A DNA stretch of 64,000 nt, from contig JASJOG010000329.1 in assembly GCA_030142905.1 (NCBI GenBank), positions 62,001 through 126,000 of the forward strand, given 5' to 3'. How positions within the stretch are numbered: position 1 is the stretch's first letter; every line of letters begins with the position of its first letter. This document shows, one piece after another, positions 9,861 to 21,233 of this stretch. The position numbers were made by a program, and so were the translations under genes. Source of the DNA: Heliopora coerulea (Eukaryota > Cnidaria > Anthozoa > Scleralcyonacea > Helioporidae). The notes beneath the pieces were generated by a model that was not told the origin of the DNA, did no database searches, and saw nothing but the letters and a program-made list of their open reading frames with translations.

Positions 9861-10755
9861 ATCAACGGAGCCATTGCGTTTGCGCTGATCACACTTACAA
9901 TACGTCATTTGCGCGAAAGGCCACTGGCATTTAATTACTTAAACGTTACCATACCAAAAGAATTATTTTTATTCAGTTCATTGTGATCCATTTTGGAACC
10001 TGTATTTCTTAATATTATTTATGTCATCAACAACTCAGTAAGTGGACGTATGCACAGACTGTGCCTAATTTTTTTTATATTTGTAATTTCATTTAATTCC
10101 ATTGGAGAAAGCCTAAATCTGTTTTATAAGCCTTATATGGTTTCTTTTAGACTTCCTTACCCCATGTCGGTATAAATATTGATATTTATTATCTTTTGTA
10201 ACATTTTGTAGTAAACTTAATAAACTCAAACTCAACCCGTTATGTTACGGGTAGGTATACGGCATTAGCAGGTTATAAACTGACATGTATGATAAAAAAC
10301 TATGTTTACCTGAACTTTTATTTTTAATCGTTCCTTCAACGAATTCGTCGACAACCTCTGAATAAGATGACGAAAGAGAATCTAAGAAAGACTTCTCAAA
10401 CATTTATAATTAGACTCAATAACTGTGTTTTCGATTTTGTACGCTAAAGTTACTAATCTACTTACTCCTCAACAATAGGAAATTTCAAAATCTCCTTAAT
10501 AAAAATATTCAATTTGCCCATAGTTAGTTACTCGGGTTTCATTCACAAGCTCTAAATAAATTTTATAACCAATAAATTTAAATGAAATATACGAAACAGA
10601 AATTCATGAACCGAACGAATAAGTCCGCTGAAACCCGAAGAGAAGGGAACCGTGCGAAGCTGCACTGTGCGTAATGGCTGTCTCAGACAAAGCTTGGTGG
10701 AAATTTCAGTAAGTGAAATAACCAAAACAAGCCCAACGCTTCGACATCAAAAATC
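9861..10755. other. Non-coding stretch
   Basis: AT-rich sequence with only short unsupported ORFs. The segment ending AATAAACTCAAACTCAA near 10220-10237 looks like a retroposon 3' end with a short repeated tail, but I could not name the element. Confidence 0.4.
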
Positions 10756-10757
10756 TA

Positions 10758-10950
10758 CACGTTTTCTCAATTGAATTCAGAAATTTCCAAAACGATTTCA
10801 AATATTTCCAAATGATATTCAGATTTTCCATATGGATTTCAGATATTTCCAAATGATATTCAGAAATGTCCAAAGGGATATCAGACGTGTTCATATGATA
10901 TTCAGGTTGTCTGAGTGAATTTCAGACATTTCCAAATGATATTCATAATT
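10758..10950. repeat. Left repeat array of the Tc1/mariner-like element
   Basis: Units of roughly 20 bp such as TTTCCAAATGATATTCAGA and TTTCCATATGGATTTCAGA follow each other irregularly. The same units in inverse orientation fill 12120-12310, giving a long imperfect inverted repeat. Confidence 0.7.
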
Positions 10951-11008
10951 TCTAAATAAATGTCCTTACCACTATTGACAATTTGTTGATGTGCAGAGAA
11001 ACATGTAA

Positions 11009-12019
11009 CGTGGTCCTTACTCTCGAATATCGCTTGCTGACCGAGAAATAATTGTCAGATTAGCTAATAATGGTGGAAATTGGCTAGAGGTTCTCGAACA
11101 GTTAGGTTTGAAATACAAAACTGCGTATACCTGGATTCGTGCTGATGCCAAACATCCAAAACCCAAAGGTGGACGTCAGAAGAAGCTAACGGATGATCAA
11201 ATAAATGACGTTGTGGCCATGATCGAAAGGGACCCTGGCTTAACTTTAAACTACTTGTCAGAGAGAACACAACAAGCATTTGGAGTTCACCTTAGTAAAT
11301 CAACTATCTACAACTACTTGAATGGGAAACTCATAACCCTGAAAAAAAACACATGCTATTCCTGCAACAATGAATAGTGACACCAAGAAGGAGCTTCGGC
11401 GCTAGTATGTTGCAAGAATTAGGGAGTACATGCGAGAAGGCAAAATGATAATTTGGATGGATGAAACCAATATTAACGTTTTCTGTAGGAGGTCTCATGG
11501 TCGCCCACGTGATGGTGACAGAGCAGTTATGCCGCTATCAACTTCTAAGGGATCAAATGTTCATGTTGTGTGTGCAATATCTGCATATCAGATGATTCAC
11601 AGTACACGACGTCGTGGAGCTTTTAAATCCGATATAGCAAAGACTTGGGTTTTGGAGATGCTACAGAATCTTCCGGCAGGAGTAAGAGTTGACTCCGTAG
11701 TTCTCGTCTGTGACAATGCTCCTTGTCACTCCAAGTTTGAAGCATGTGTAAATGACTACCTGGGGTTAATTATCTGTCGTTTGGGACCGTACTCTCCAAT
11801 GCTAAATCCCGTGGAGACAATTTGGAGCAGAATGAAAGCCGTTGTAAGACAGCAAATGCGAGTTCCGCAAGTTGAACCTCCCGCAGTGGGTGATAAACGT
11901 CTGGCTTACGTCGAAGGACTAATATGATAATGCTATGAGATATTCTAAATGCATATCAACATGCACAAGGCTTTTTCCAGCGTGCGCTTAATTTGGAAGA
12001 GATGGAGGTAGGAGCCTAA
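11009..12019 (+). pseudogene. Tc1/mariner-like DDE transposase, broken
   Basis: The N-terminus is a helix-turn-helix region (SLADREIIVRLANNGGNWLE, TAYTWIRADAKHPKPKGGR). The catalytic domain has IIWMDETNINVF (first Asp), VLVCDNAPCH (second Asp) and LNPVETIWSRMK (Glu); I count 33 residues between the second Asp and the Glu. The reading frame shifts in an eight-A run near 11342-11349, a TAG sits at 11404-11406, and another frame change and stop lie near 11925-11935. No ATG precedes the helix-turn-helix in frame, since a TAA follows the nearest one at 11003. The element cannot transpose itself. Confidence 0.85.
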
Positions 12020-12119
12020 TGCTTCTGTTGTTTTGTTTTACTTACCACTTTAATATTGTTGTGCGATGTATTTTGTGAATTGATATGTATAATAAAACAA
12101 AAGTGTTTGAAATTTATTA

Positions 12120-12320
12120 GTATTCTGAAATGCATTTGGAACTATCTAAAATTGATTTGAATTATCTGAAATACATTTGGACATTTCTGAATTTGAAATT
12201 TATTCATCTGAAATTCTGATTTTGATTTGAATTATCTGAAATTCGTTTGAAAATTTCTGAATTTCACTTGAAATATCTGAAATTCAATTGGAAATTTCGG
12301 AATTTGATCCGAAAAAGGTG
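12120..12320. repeat. Right repeat array of the Tc1/mariner-like element
   Basis: Units such as TCTGAAATGCATTTGGAACT and TCTGAAATACATTTGGAC run to the right border. They are the inverted counterpart of the left array. Confidence 0.7.
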
Positions 12321-12322
12321 TA

Positions 12323-12669
12323 GTGCCATCATTAGGGCTGAGTGCGTCCGTAGATCGACAAGAACTTCATTTATATCGCCATTTCGATGTTTACCTCGCT
12401 CAAGGTTGATTGGGGGTCCGCATATTTCAAAGAATAGATCGCCTTCGTGCAGCTCTGTAGTTAGGTCCTTAATTCTATTTAATTGCCACAACTTCAAGCA
12501 AACTCTCTGTAAACAGCGAGGGTTATATGTAGAGAAGTGACACGCTTATTCTTTGACAATCTTTATTCAGAACCACTAATTATAGAAAAGCAAAACCAAA
12601 GTGACAATACTTTCATATTTCTCATCCATAGAACATCCAGTTGCAACTCAGATTCAGTTTTCAGAACCA
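12323..12669. other. Unassigned stretch between two transposons
   Basis: A minus-strand frame (12264-12497) runs through it with a plausible protein-like composition (ELHEGDLFFEICGPPINLE), but part of that frame lies in the neighbouring transposon and I recognise no family. It may be a host exon remnant. Confidence 0.25.
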
Positions 12670-12671
12670 TA

Positions 12672-13174
12672 GCGTAAAATCCCGGTTATAAGCCCAGGGC
12701 TCATACAATTTCGAAAGGGGTTTTGGGTGGGCTTATATCCGACGGGACTAATTCTCGGGGGGGGGTTATAAGCAGAGTAAAAAACGTTTCGAAACGAGCT
12801 GATAACGTAATGGCAAGAACAGATGCTCTGCATGTCGGCGTTTAAACTGTTGTACACTGAAAACTACAGTCAAACATTGAATGGTTTCTTTAACGGTATG
12901 TGACGAGATAATAAAAAATCATTGTTCCGTTTTCTACTTGTACTGTGAAAATAATTTTATAAAGGCAACTATGATTAAAGCAACAAGGCAAAGAAGGGGT
13001 GGGGGCTTCTCAGCGGAGGTTCTTATAAAGGAATACCTTTTGTTTTGGATGTTTAGATATACATGGGCCAATAAGGGGGGGCTTATAACAGGAATAAATT
13101 TTTTGTTTACAAATAGATGGGCCTATAATCGGGTGGGTTTATAACTGAGTGGGTTTATAACCGGAATTTTACGG
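12672..13174. mobile_element. TA-flanked MITE with CCGTAAAATTCCGG ends and GGGCTTATAAC repeats
   Basis: The left end GCGTAAAATCCCGGTTATAA and the reverse-complemented right end CCGTAAAATTCCGGTTATAA form inverted repeats flanked by TA (12670-12671, 13175-13176). Variants of GGGCTTATAAC recur inside, together with poly-G runs. No transposase is present. TA flanks suggest Tc1/mariner/pogo mobilisation, but the family is not certain. Confidence 0.7.
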
Positions 13175-13176
13175 TA

Positions 13177-13599
13177 TGCAGGGCACGGCAGTGAGTGTAA
13201 ATCACTCGCAAATGCGACTAAAATTTTCCCGTGGCGAGTAACCAGCACAAGACACTTGCCAGTTGGCGAGTGTTGTCCATATAATCTTGATCTTTTTTGA
13301 CAACTTTGACGTCAACCTATTTCTATCAATAAAATATGACATTGTCCGCTCGATAAAATTTGCGTTTACAAAATTTTCTTCACAAATTCTCAAATTGAAG
13401 CACAATGTTTTCCAACTTCACGGAACAATCCTATGTTTTTATGAGCCCACAAAGTAACAAGTCAGTGGTTTCGTAGACAGAAGTTAAGACTACTTCGTGT
13501 ATGATTGTGTATGCAAATGGCGTCGGCTGGAGTAATAACCAAGTTTTACATTAGCACAGACATTTTACAATACAAAGCAGACAATGAAAAGCAATTAAT
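13177..13599. other. Non-coding stretch
   Basis: AT-rich sequence between the MITE and the hAT remnant. It may include the left end of that hAT element, but no terminal repeat pair was found. Confidence 0.35.
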
Positions 13600-15716
13600 T
13601 GCAAAGAAACGTCAGAAAAATTCCACGATGGAAACAGAAACGCGTGGTTTCTTCAGTCATGGTTAGTGGAGTTCGAACGGCTTCGCTACAGTAGTGAGGC
13701 GAACGTTATGTATTGTGATTTCTGCCAACGTGCAGGTCCGTCAGTTGGCCGGAAACACAGAATATGTTAATGAATCAACAAAATTCAAGAAGGAAAATAT
13801 TGGAGGCAATGCAAAAAGTCAGAAACATGCAAAGTGCTGCGACTGGGCTCTGTCGAAGAGAAACAAGTTCAGGATTCTGAAATTGCAAAACAGTTTGTTG
13901 CGATAGAAAAGAAGGATGAAGAGAAAGCCACCGAGAAATTAAAGATGAAATTCAACAGAGAGTATTGCATCGGTAAAGAAGAGCTACCTTTTACAAAGGT
14001 CAGACCTTTATTGATTTTGTAAAGAAAGAATGGCCTGTCGATAACACCGGCTTACACGAATGATAGAAGATGTGCAGAAATGCTGTCAACAGTGACAAGT
14101 ACAATTAGACACAGTAATTCCAATGCTCTGCAGAATTCAAATTATATGTCTTTGATGATTGATGGGGCGACAGATAGATCTGTTTCAGATAATGAAGTAA
14201 TTCATGCACGTATTGTTGAAACTGGAGAGCCAACAAACAAAATGCTAGACTTAGAGGCTTTGAAACACTCACACACAGATGGGATTGTAACTGGAATCAA
14301 GAATTCATTTTAAAAAATGGGGATGGAAGAGGATGAGTGGAAAAGAAAGACAGTTTGATTTTGTGCTGACGGTGCAACAGTGAATATGGAACAGAGAAAT
14401 GGAATAGTTGCAAAACTTCGAGCAGATATTCCTCACTTGATTGATTTCCACTGTATGGCACACAGACTTAAACTGGCCTTGCTGGAACTACAGAAAGTCT
14501 GCCCCATGGTTGAAGACGAATCTGGCTGTCTCCATCTTGTATGGGAGACATATCATTACAGCCCACATAGCAAGCGGGAGTCACATACTATTGGAGCAGA
14601 GTTGGATGCCAGAATTTACAGCCCAGCACCAGCTAAAGGAACCAGATGGGTTCCCCATATTGACAGAGCACTACAATTCTTCCTTCAAGGGAAGAAAGGT
14701 GGAGATCTAGCCACAAATCATGACCACTATGCAGCAGTTTGAATGCATGTGGAAAGAATTGCTACAAGCAGCAAGAATACTGATGTTAAAAACAGGGCTG
14801 CCAAGCTATACAAGCTTATGATCACCAAGAACTTTATTAAGTTTGCCATTTCATGATCGATGTTTTTGGAGAAGTTGCATCACTGAGTTTGAAACTTCAG
14901 ACATAGGCACTAATCCTTCCTACTGCCATTTCATCCATTGACACACGCATTAATACTATTAAGAGCATGAAAGAACAACCTATTGCTAGTGGGGGTTTGA
15001 AGCAGTTTCAACTCTGTGTTGAGGAGTAGAATGACACAACTCTTATGCTCCAGGGTATTAAGCTGAAGAGTGGCTCTGTAGCTGGACGATTTAGCAGATC
15101 AAACAGGCAATTGTAAAAACCATTGATGTGATAGTCAAGGAACTAAGAGCCAGATTTGATAACCTTCTTGGTAAAAATGAAAATGAACAGGCAAAACAAG
15201 CATGAGTGCTTCAAGATCTTTCATCATGACACATGGCCTCGTTCTTCCAGAGAGCTACTAGAGTTTGGTATCCAAGAAGTTGACACGTTATGCCAATGGC
15301 TTCAGGCTCCTCTAGAGGCTGCTGGATGTAATACTACAGCTGTTCCAGCTGAATGGAGGCAGTTGAAAGTCCTTGTGTCTAACTCCTTTCGTGATAAGAA
15401 CTATGCAGACCTATGGCCGATCATGTCGACTAAAGAGCCCTACAAGTCAGACTTTGCTAATGTACTGCCCGAGATAGAACTTATGCTGGTGTTGCCAAAA
15501 AGCTCTGCAGAGTGTGAACGAGCCTTTTCAGCTCAGAAGAGAATCAAATCCGATACAAGAAGCAGCTTATCAGTGGAGGAGTTATCCGACCATCAGGTCG
15601 GATACTAATCAGTGCAAAAGGACCTGAACTTGAAGACTTCATTCCTGATGAGATTGTTTCCAGGTGGATGCCCAGCAAGAAGAGAAAATATTCAGGAGGT
15701 CCAGACCAAAGATAAT
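13600..15716 (+). pseudogene. hAT transposase remnant (ZNF862-like type)
   Basis: The order of fragments follows a hAT transposase. A zinc-finger-like start (VMYCDFCQRAG near 13705-13740) is followed by SQKHAKC, LMIDGATDRSVSDNEVIHAR near 14150 (first acidic residue), ADGATVNMEQRNGI near 14365, LIDFHCMAHRLKLALLELQK near 14440, and the dimerisation region LPEIELMLVLPKSSAECERA then FSAQKRIKSDTRSSLS near 15465-15575. A tail ending KKRKYSGGPDQR runs to a stop near 15714. Many stops and frame changes, especially at 14310-15150, show decay. The closest architecture I know is the ZNF862/KIAA1586-type hAT group; this is by motif style only. Confidence 0.8.
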
Positions 15717-15779
15717 GGTCTGAGGATATTGAGACTGTATACTCATCTGCTTTATCTCCAACAATGAGTTGCTCGAAGG

Positions 15780-16333
15780 TCGTCAAAAAATACCGTAAAA
15801 GATGCGATTACGCCCAAAACTGGAGGAAATGGAGAAGAATAGAAGGGCTGCAACTCACAGCATTTCTGACGAAGGGACAAAGAACCTCAGTAGCGAAGGA
15901 AAGAAGGCAGGAAGAACGACGTGATCACTAGAGAGAAAAGCAGTTGCATGGTAAATTCCTTAGAGACGCAGAAGGTACAAGAAATATTGAGTCATGGCGG
16001 TGGATAAAGGAAGGATTTCTGAAGAACAAAACTGAGGGTTTGATGTTTGCTGCGCAAGGTCAGGCCCTCAGAACCAACTGGATGAAGAAGAACATGGATG
16101 GTCAAGAGATATGTGAAAAGTGTAGAATTCGCGGAGAGAGCGATGAATCGATAGCCCACCTGATACTTGACTCCAAAAAACCTGCTCAAAAGGAATTCCA
16201 AGAACCTCACGATATTGAAGCAAGAATTGTGCACCTAGGTTTGTGTCAGACGTCCAGGTTGATAAAGGATGTCATGTGGTACAACCACAAGTTGAAAAGT
16301 GCAATAGAAAATGAGAGGGTGAAGATTCTGTAA
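15780..16333 (+). pseudogene. LINE fragment D: region before the RLE domain
   Basis: The frame SWRWIKEGFLKNKTEGLMFA, QGQALRTNWMKKNMDG and IEARIVHLGL aligns with SWDWSMRRDLKKETEGLIVA and its continuation in the LINE at 21.5-21.8 kb. The zinc knuckle is degenerate: CEKC is kept, but the final cysteine after AHLIL is lost. The fragment stops just before the WDF...RRPD endonuclease core. Confidence 0.75.
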
Positions 16334-16434
16334 ATGAGAAAGCAGATGGGTAGGACAAGGATTAAAGAGCCTGAAAGAAGTATACCAGGAAACAAAAGTC
16401 AGAAATGCAACCTATACCTCAATGTCGGAGAGTA

Positions 16435-17520
16435 AATAGATTGAAGTAGTATGGAAGAGAGAATACGATAGAAAGTATTGTTCAGTGAACCATGAAGCCG
16501 AATTGTCGTTAGCAGAATATGAAATGGAAGTAACCTTTAACGAAAAAGGAGTTACGATCAACGGAGAGAGTATGACAGGCCCCTGGAAAACCAGCTGGTG
16601 GAAATTGAAGGAAGAATTGATGAAAGGAATGAATAATAACAAAGAGGCTGAGTATATTAAGAAGGAAATGCAAAGCAATGTCTATAAGAACCAGGATGTG
16701 GAATGTAGTGAATAGCTTAAATGCAATCTAGACCCTAAAAAGACATCAGCGATGATAAACATGCAAGAACAGATGATCGCGACAAGGAGATGAAAGAGGA
16801 TGAGAGGATTAAAAGTGGACTCGGTATTGTGTAGATTGTGTCGACAGTATGATGCGACTGTACAACATCACTTGGCAGGATGTACAGTAATAGCAGGGAC
16901 AGAATATGTGAGGGGACACAACAACGCATTGATGGTGCTACCCATGCAATGGGGGTAGCAACATGGGATTATAGAGGAAGGAACACAGTAGCACTAGCAG
17001 CAATCGGTACAAACGGGGGGTAATGGAGAATGATCAGTCAAAGTTGTTGTGGGATTTTGAATACAAACTGAGGAAATATGATAAAGCTAGGAGACCAGAC
17101 ATTACACAAGAGGACAAGGTAGGGAAACGGATCTGGCTGGAGGACATGGCTTGTCCTCACGAACAAAATATTGAAGAAAAACATTGGGAAAAGTTAAACA
17201 AGGACCAACAGTTAGCGTTTGAAACGAGAGGGAAGCGACCGGGATTACATGTAGAGATGATACCAATGGCAATAGGATGTCTTGGAGGTGGTGTCAATAA
17301 ATTACAACAACAGATTGATAAACTAATATGACAGGAGAAGGAAACTAAATGGGTGGCGAAAAACATCCAGAAAATAGTATTAATGGAAAGTGAGATACAT
17401 TACGCAAAGTGTTGAGCAAAGTTGTCCAAGAGAATTGATATTTTAGAATATGGAGTGTTGAAGCATGCAACCCTAACAAATTTTGATAAGAGGAGCCACT
17501 ATGTACATCTAGTAGGCACT
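16435..17520 (+). pseudogene. LINE fragment E: zinc knuckle and RLE of a second LINE lineage
   Basis: Near 16818-16875 a CX2CX8HX4C knuckle is encoded (CRLCRQYDATVQHHLAGC). In another frame at 17023-17331 come KLLWDFEYKLRKYDKARRPD, then WLEDMACP and IGCLGGGVNKLQQQI, giving the PD...D endonuclease core and family tail. The sequence differs clearly from the copies at 780 and 21.9 kb, so it is a separate subfamily. Several frameshifts are present. Ordinary TAA-like repeats follow at 17553-17612. Confidence 0.75.
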
Positions 17521-17552
17521 ATTGGCCATTAAGAATTGGCAATCAAACAAAG

Positions 17553-17612
17553 ATAATAATAATAATCATAATTATTAGGTGGTGTGCGACTTGTTATAAT
17601 AATAACAATAAT
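17553..17612 (+). repeat. (TAA)n-like tract with an embedded leader-end sequence
   Basis: Imperfect TAA/TAATAATCAT repeats enclose GGTGGTGTGCGACTTG, the same ending that precedes the TAA tract at 2105. This marks another element junction. Confidence 0.75.
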
Positions 17613-17613
17613 A

Positions 17614-18421
17614 ACAGAGCACTGGAGTAGGACAAGCAAAGCTTCAGCCTATTACGTTAAAGTGGACACTCCCGCCCACCAGAGTCCGGGAAAGCACCTT
17701 TGGCAAGTGCCAGCAACTCATTAGCCAAGGGTAGATAAGAGTATTTAGTCTTGGATGGCAACTTATCTAGGAGAAGGTAACTCCGAGATAAAACCAGAAG
17801 AACTTAGGCAGGACAATAATATAAGAACCAGTGAGCTCCATAATACGAGCAGGCTTTGATGAGATGATCTAGGGACTGGCACCCCTGTCTTACCAGCTGG
17901 GTAGACAGGTAGTCGAAAGGTTCAGCTTGCCTTAATTGGCTGGCGGCTGCAAGCACACTACCTTCAGATGATGGCAAACTTGTCCTGTTGGCCCAAGGAC
18001 TAGAAGACAGTCCATATAGCTGACTGATGCCCCTAAACTTAGTTTATGGAAGATAAACCAGCTTTAAATGCCGAAACAGATGAGCACTAATCTAAGAATA
18101 GAACAATATTCAGACTTAACTTTTGCAGTAGCACACCTAAACTGACCTTAACCGGTTGGAAGTGCAACAGAGTACTGTTAAAATGAAACTGGATAAACGC
18201 ATTGGGGAGCGCTTTCAGGAACTTTCGAGAGCTGTACGTCCCTTACCCTATTCTGACTCGATTAAATGGGTGAGAAAGGGCTGCCCCCTGGGTCATCTTT
18301 AATAGACACTTTTAATGGAAAAAATTTGCTTTCTCCACGAGTTTCCTGAAATGTGCAATGTCTGTTGTGGCCTTACCTGACGGGATACTAGGAGCCTGTA
18401 ACAGGCTGAGATGCCTTCCAC
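17614..18421 (+). mobile_element. Second solitary LINE leader unit (type 1)
   Basis: From GCACTGGAGTAGGACAAGC onward this follows the 1271-2104 unit closely. The AGATAAG/CTTATCT stem is kept (17733-17739 with 17762-17768), as are GCAC/GTGC around CTTTGGCAA and the CCTTAATTGGCTGG phrases. Its right end continues into CTTAAGTTTATAATTTTTGA rather than a TAA tract. There is no coding potential. Confidence 0.75.
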
Positions 18422-18424
18422 TAT

Positions 18425-18768
18425 TCTTAAGTTTATAATTTTTGAAGGAAGAAAATCTCTAGTGTTTAAATATTTTTATAACCCAAACGGGACCTGTTGT
18501 GAAAAATGCATCTTTGGGCCATCCGGCATGGAATCGAACCCGCGACCTCGCGAATCTAGTGCGAAGCTCTGCCAACTGAGGTACGGAGTATGTAACCGAG
18601 AGCATGGCCACGAGTTCAGTATATATAATGGTGGTAATAAGGATATAAGAGAAGGGTATATTCGATAGAACACTATAGCATTTACACTCGACTGATAACT
18701 GTTAAGTTGATGATTTTTGAAAGAGGAAAATCTTGAGTGTCTAGAAATTTTTTAGACCCAAAAATATG
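18425..18768. repeat. Pair of ~57-bp direct repeats around a SINE
   Basis: 18429-18484 and 18703-18760 share the same sequence with point differences (for example AAGTTKATRATTTTTGAA and AAAATCT...AGTGT...ACCC). A tRNA-derived SINE and unrelated sequence lie between them. The repeat continues the 3' part of the LINE leader, so the arrangement looks like a local duplication. Confidence 0.6.
18485..18615 (-). mobile_element. tRNA-derived SINE, minus strand
   Basis: Reverse-complemented, the sequence has an A-box region (CCTCAGTTGGCAGAGC), an anticodon-arm-like hairpin TCGCA/CGCGA with loop CTAGATT, and a B box GGTTCGATTCC. An acceptor stem does not form properly and the sequence runs on into a non-tRNA body, so it is a SINE head and not a tRNA gene. 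Confidence 0.7.
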
Positions 18769-18780
18769 GGGTGGTGTAAG

Positions 18781-18835
18781 TCGTAATAATAATAATAATG
18801 ATAATAATAATAATAATAATTATTATTATTATTCT
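18781..18835. repeat. (TAA)n meeting (TTA)n, palindromic junction
   Basis: GTCG is followed by TAA units that turn into TTA units without a spacer, then by an inverted LINE-leader fragment. The leader-end motif GGTGGTGTAAGTCG precedes it. Two LINE-derived ends therefore face each other across one microsatellite. Confidence 0.8.
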
Positions 18836-18925
18836 CCTTCTAAAATTATCAACTTAAGAACAGTGGAAGGGGTCTCAGCATGCTACAGGCTCCCAGTATC
18901 CCGTAAGGGGGTAAAATACCAGGAT
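18836..18925 (-). mobile_element. Inverted fragment of the LINE leader 3' part
   Basis: GGAAGGGGTCTCAGCATGCT and CCCAGTATCCCGT are the reverse complement of the leader ending at 18421 (and at 2080). The fragment sits directly upstream of the plus-strand LINE ORF. Confidence 0.7.
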
Positions 18926-18970
18926 TGTGTCTGGCGGGATTAACCCACTAACTCACAAAAGTGATGAATA

Positions 18971-19563
18971 ATGAGCAATAACAGAAATGAAGATAACGAC
19001 GTGAATGAGGCCAGAAATGGTCTCTCGTCCGGCAGTGTTGGTGTGAACGGACAGGCACCACTCGGTCGTCATCAAGTTACTGCCCGTAGAAAGTGAAAGA
19101 ATGCGTTATATCGAGTTGTAATGGAATGCTATTTTGAAAGTAAACCAGGAACCAGAGGGTACAGAAGGAGAATGTTGAATAGCTGGCAGAACAGAGGAAT
19201 GTTTAGGATGTCTGAGCAAAATTTAGCTGACCAGGCAAGAGCAATTAGAAACAATAATTGGCTCTCCACTGTCGAGCTGGAGGAGATTAAGCGACGAGTG
19301 GATAGCGAAGCAGGGACGAGAATGATGAGAATAGGATGAATAATGGTGGAATGAATATGCAGCAAAATCAAGAACCTGTTTCTGAGTGTAGATCGGAGAG
19401 GGAAGACAACGAGGAAGGAGTTTGCCAATTTCGAGTCCTAAATCCGGAAGAACTTTCAGAGGGACAGCAAAATATTCTGAATGACATCAAACTGGCTCTA
19501 GAAGAAGATGAGGCAAAACTACCAACATTTTTGAAACATGTGGAGAGAAAGAAGCTCCGTTAG
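18971..19563 (+). pseudogene. N-terminal DNA-binding-like region of LINE copy G
   Basis: The frame reads HQVTARRK, stop, then ALYRVVMECYFESKPGTRGY, RRRMLNSWQNRGMF and EQNLADQARAIRNNNWLSTV. This tryptophan-spaced helical pattern is Myb/SANT-like and is shared by this LINE group. A stop at 19337-19339 and a frame change follow. The second part (19336-19563) is acidic and ends FLKHVERKKLR. Confidence 0.65.
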
Positions 19564-19720
19564 GTGGAGAAGTACTGGAGCAAGAAGAAAACTCTTTTGG
19601 AAGAGAAGAACAAAGAGCAAAACTGATTTGTTGAGGAGGGAGATAAGCAAGCTGGAGAGGGGAAAGAACAATCGGAGTAAAACTAGCAAGGGATTGACAT
19701 AGATTGAGAAGAAATACAAT

Positions 19721-20835
19721 TTGAGAAAGGAAGGGTTGAATGTTGTTATTGAGGAATTGAAGCAGCGAGTGACAGCGAATGCTGCAAAATTAAGAAGATA
19801 TGAACAACGGATAAACCAGTACAGGCAAAATCACATGTTTCAGAATGATCAGAAGAAATTCTATCAAGAAATGGGCGGTGTAACCAGGGAGAGAGACATT
19901 AAACCTGATCCCCTAGAGTGCTGCGATTTTTGGAGCAATATCTGGGATAATCCTACCGAGCACAATCAAAAGGAAGAATGGTCAGATGAAGTTAGAGACG
20001 ACCTGAGCGAACACACGGCCCAGGAGGATGTGATGATTTTAGTACTGGATGTGAAACAGCAGTTGAGGAAAATATCGAATTGGAAAGGGCCTGGGCCGGA
20101 TGGCGTGCAGAGATTTTGGCTGAAGAATTTCACTGCACTTCACTGTCGCATTGCAGAACAACTTAATCTAATTCTGGAATTTTGCTCAGTCCCACGATGG
20201 ATGAACCAAGGAAAAACGATTCTCTGTGTGAAGGATCCGTCACTGAAAAATGCTGTGGAAAACTTCCGGCCCATAACATATCTTCCACTTATGTGGAAGT
20301 TACTCAGCGGAATGCTTTCAGAAAAAATGTACGATCATCTTGAGACGGGACAGTTCCTTCCTGAGGAACAAAAAGGATGTCGGAAACGTTCAAGGGGGAC
20401 GAAAGACAAACTCCTCATAGATAAAATGGTATTACGAAATTGTAAGCGTAGAAATACGAATTTGGCGATGCCTGGATTGACTATCGTAAGGCTTACGACA
20501 TGGTGCCTCATTCCTGGAATCTGGAAACGCTAGAGCTTACTGGAATAGCTCCTAATATCCAACGATTAGTACGAGAGAGCATGCAAAATTGGAAGACGGT
20601 GCTTACATCAAATGGCCGAATTCTTGGGAAAGTCAAAATCCAACGAGGCATTTTCCAGGGTGACAGTCTATCACCCCTGTTGTTTGTCATCTGCTTAATA
20701 CCGCTGTCGATTGTCCTGCGAAGCTGCAAAGGAAGATACCAGCTACAAAATGATGCTGGGTCTATTAACCATCTGTTGTACATGGACGACCTAAAGCTGT
20801 ATGGAAAAGGTGAGTGTGAAATGACTCTGCAGTGA
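19721..20835 (+). pseudogene. Reverse transcriptase of LINE copy G
   Basis: The RT blocks appear in order: ISNWKGPGPDGVQRFWLKNF near 20070-20130, NFRPITYLPLMWKLLSGM near 20265-20315, IDYRKAYDMVPHSW near 20475-20515 in a shifted frame (first Asp), GIFQGDSLSPLLF near 20645-20690, and LLYMDDLKLYGKG near 20770-20810, with the YMDD catalytic box intact. A frame change near 20475 splits it. The thumb continues in another frame from 20832 to 21233. Confidence 0.88.
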
Positions 20836-21233
20836 ACACTGTCCGGATAGTTAGCAGTGATATTGGCATGGAGCTCGGCCTTAAGAAGTGTGGTGTACTC
20901 GTTCTAAAGAGAGGAAAGATTATGAAGTCTGAAGGAATTGATCTCCCAGAGGGGCGACGGATGAAAACGGTAGAGGATGATGGATACAAGTATCTCGGGA
21001 TCCTTGAGTACGACGATCTACTTCAGGACAAAATGAAAGAAGCGCTGACCAGTGAGTACTTCCACAGAGTGAAGAAAGTTTTAAAATCGAAGTTAAATGG
21101 AAGGAACACCATACCAGCTTTAAACACATGGACCGTGCCAGCTCGACGTTATGGAGCCGGGATAGTGAACTGGTCTAAAGCTGACCTGCAGAACATGGAC
21201 AGGAAGACAAGGAAACGGATGACAATCTATTGA

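Larger units (their letters stand above)
10758..12320 (+). mobile_element. Tc1/mariner-superfamily transposon with long repeat-built ends
   Basis: TA dinucleotides at 10756-10757 and 12321-12322 bound the element. Its ends read CACGTTTTC and, reverse-complemented, CACCTTTTTC. About 200 bp inside each end consist of ~20-bp variants of TTTCAGATATTTCCAAATGA, in opposite orientation at the two ends. A broken DDE transposase lies between them on the plus strand. The TA target and catalytic spacing place it in IS630/Tc1/mariner; the family is not resolved. Confidence 0.8.
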
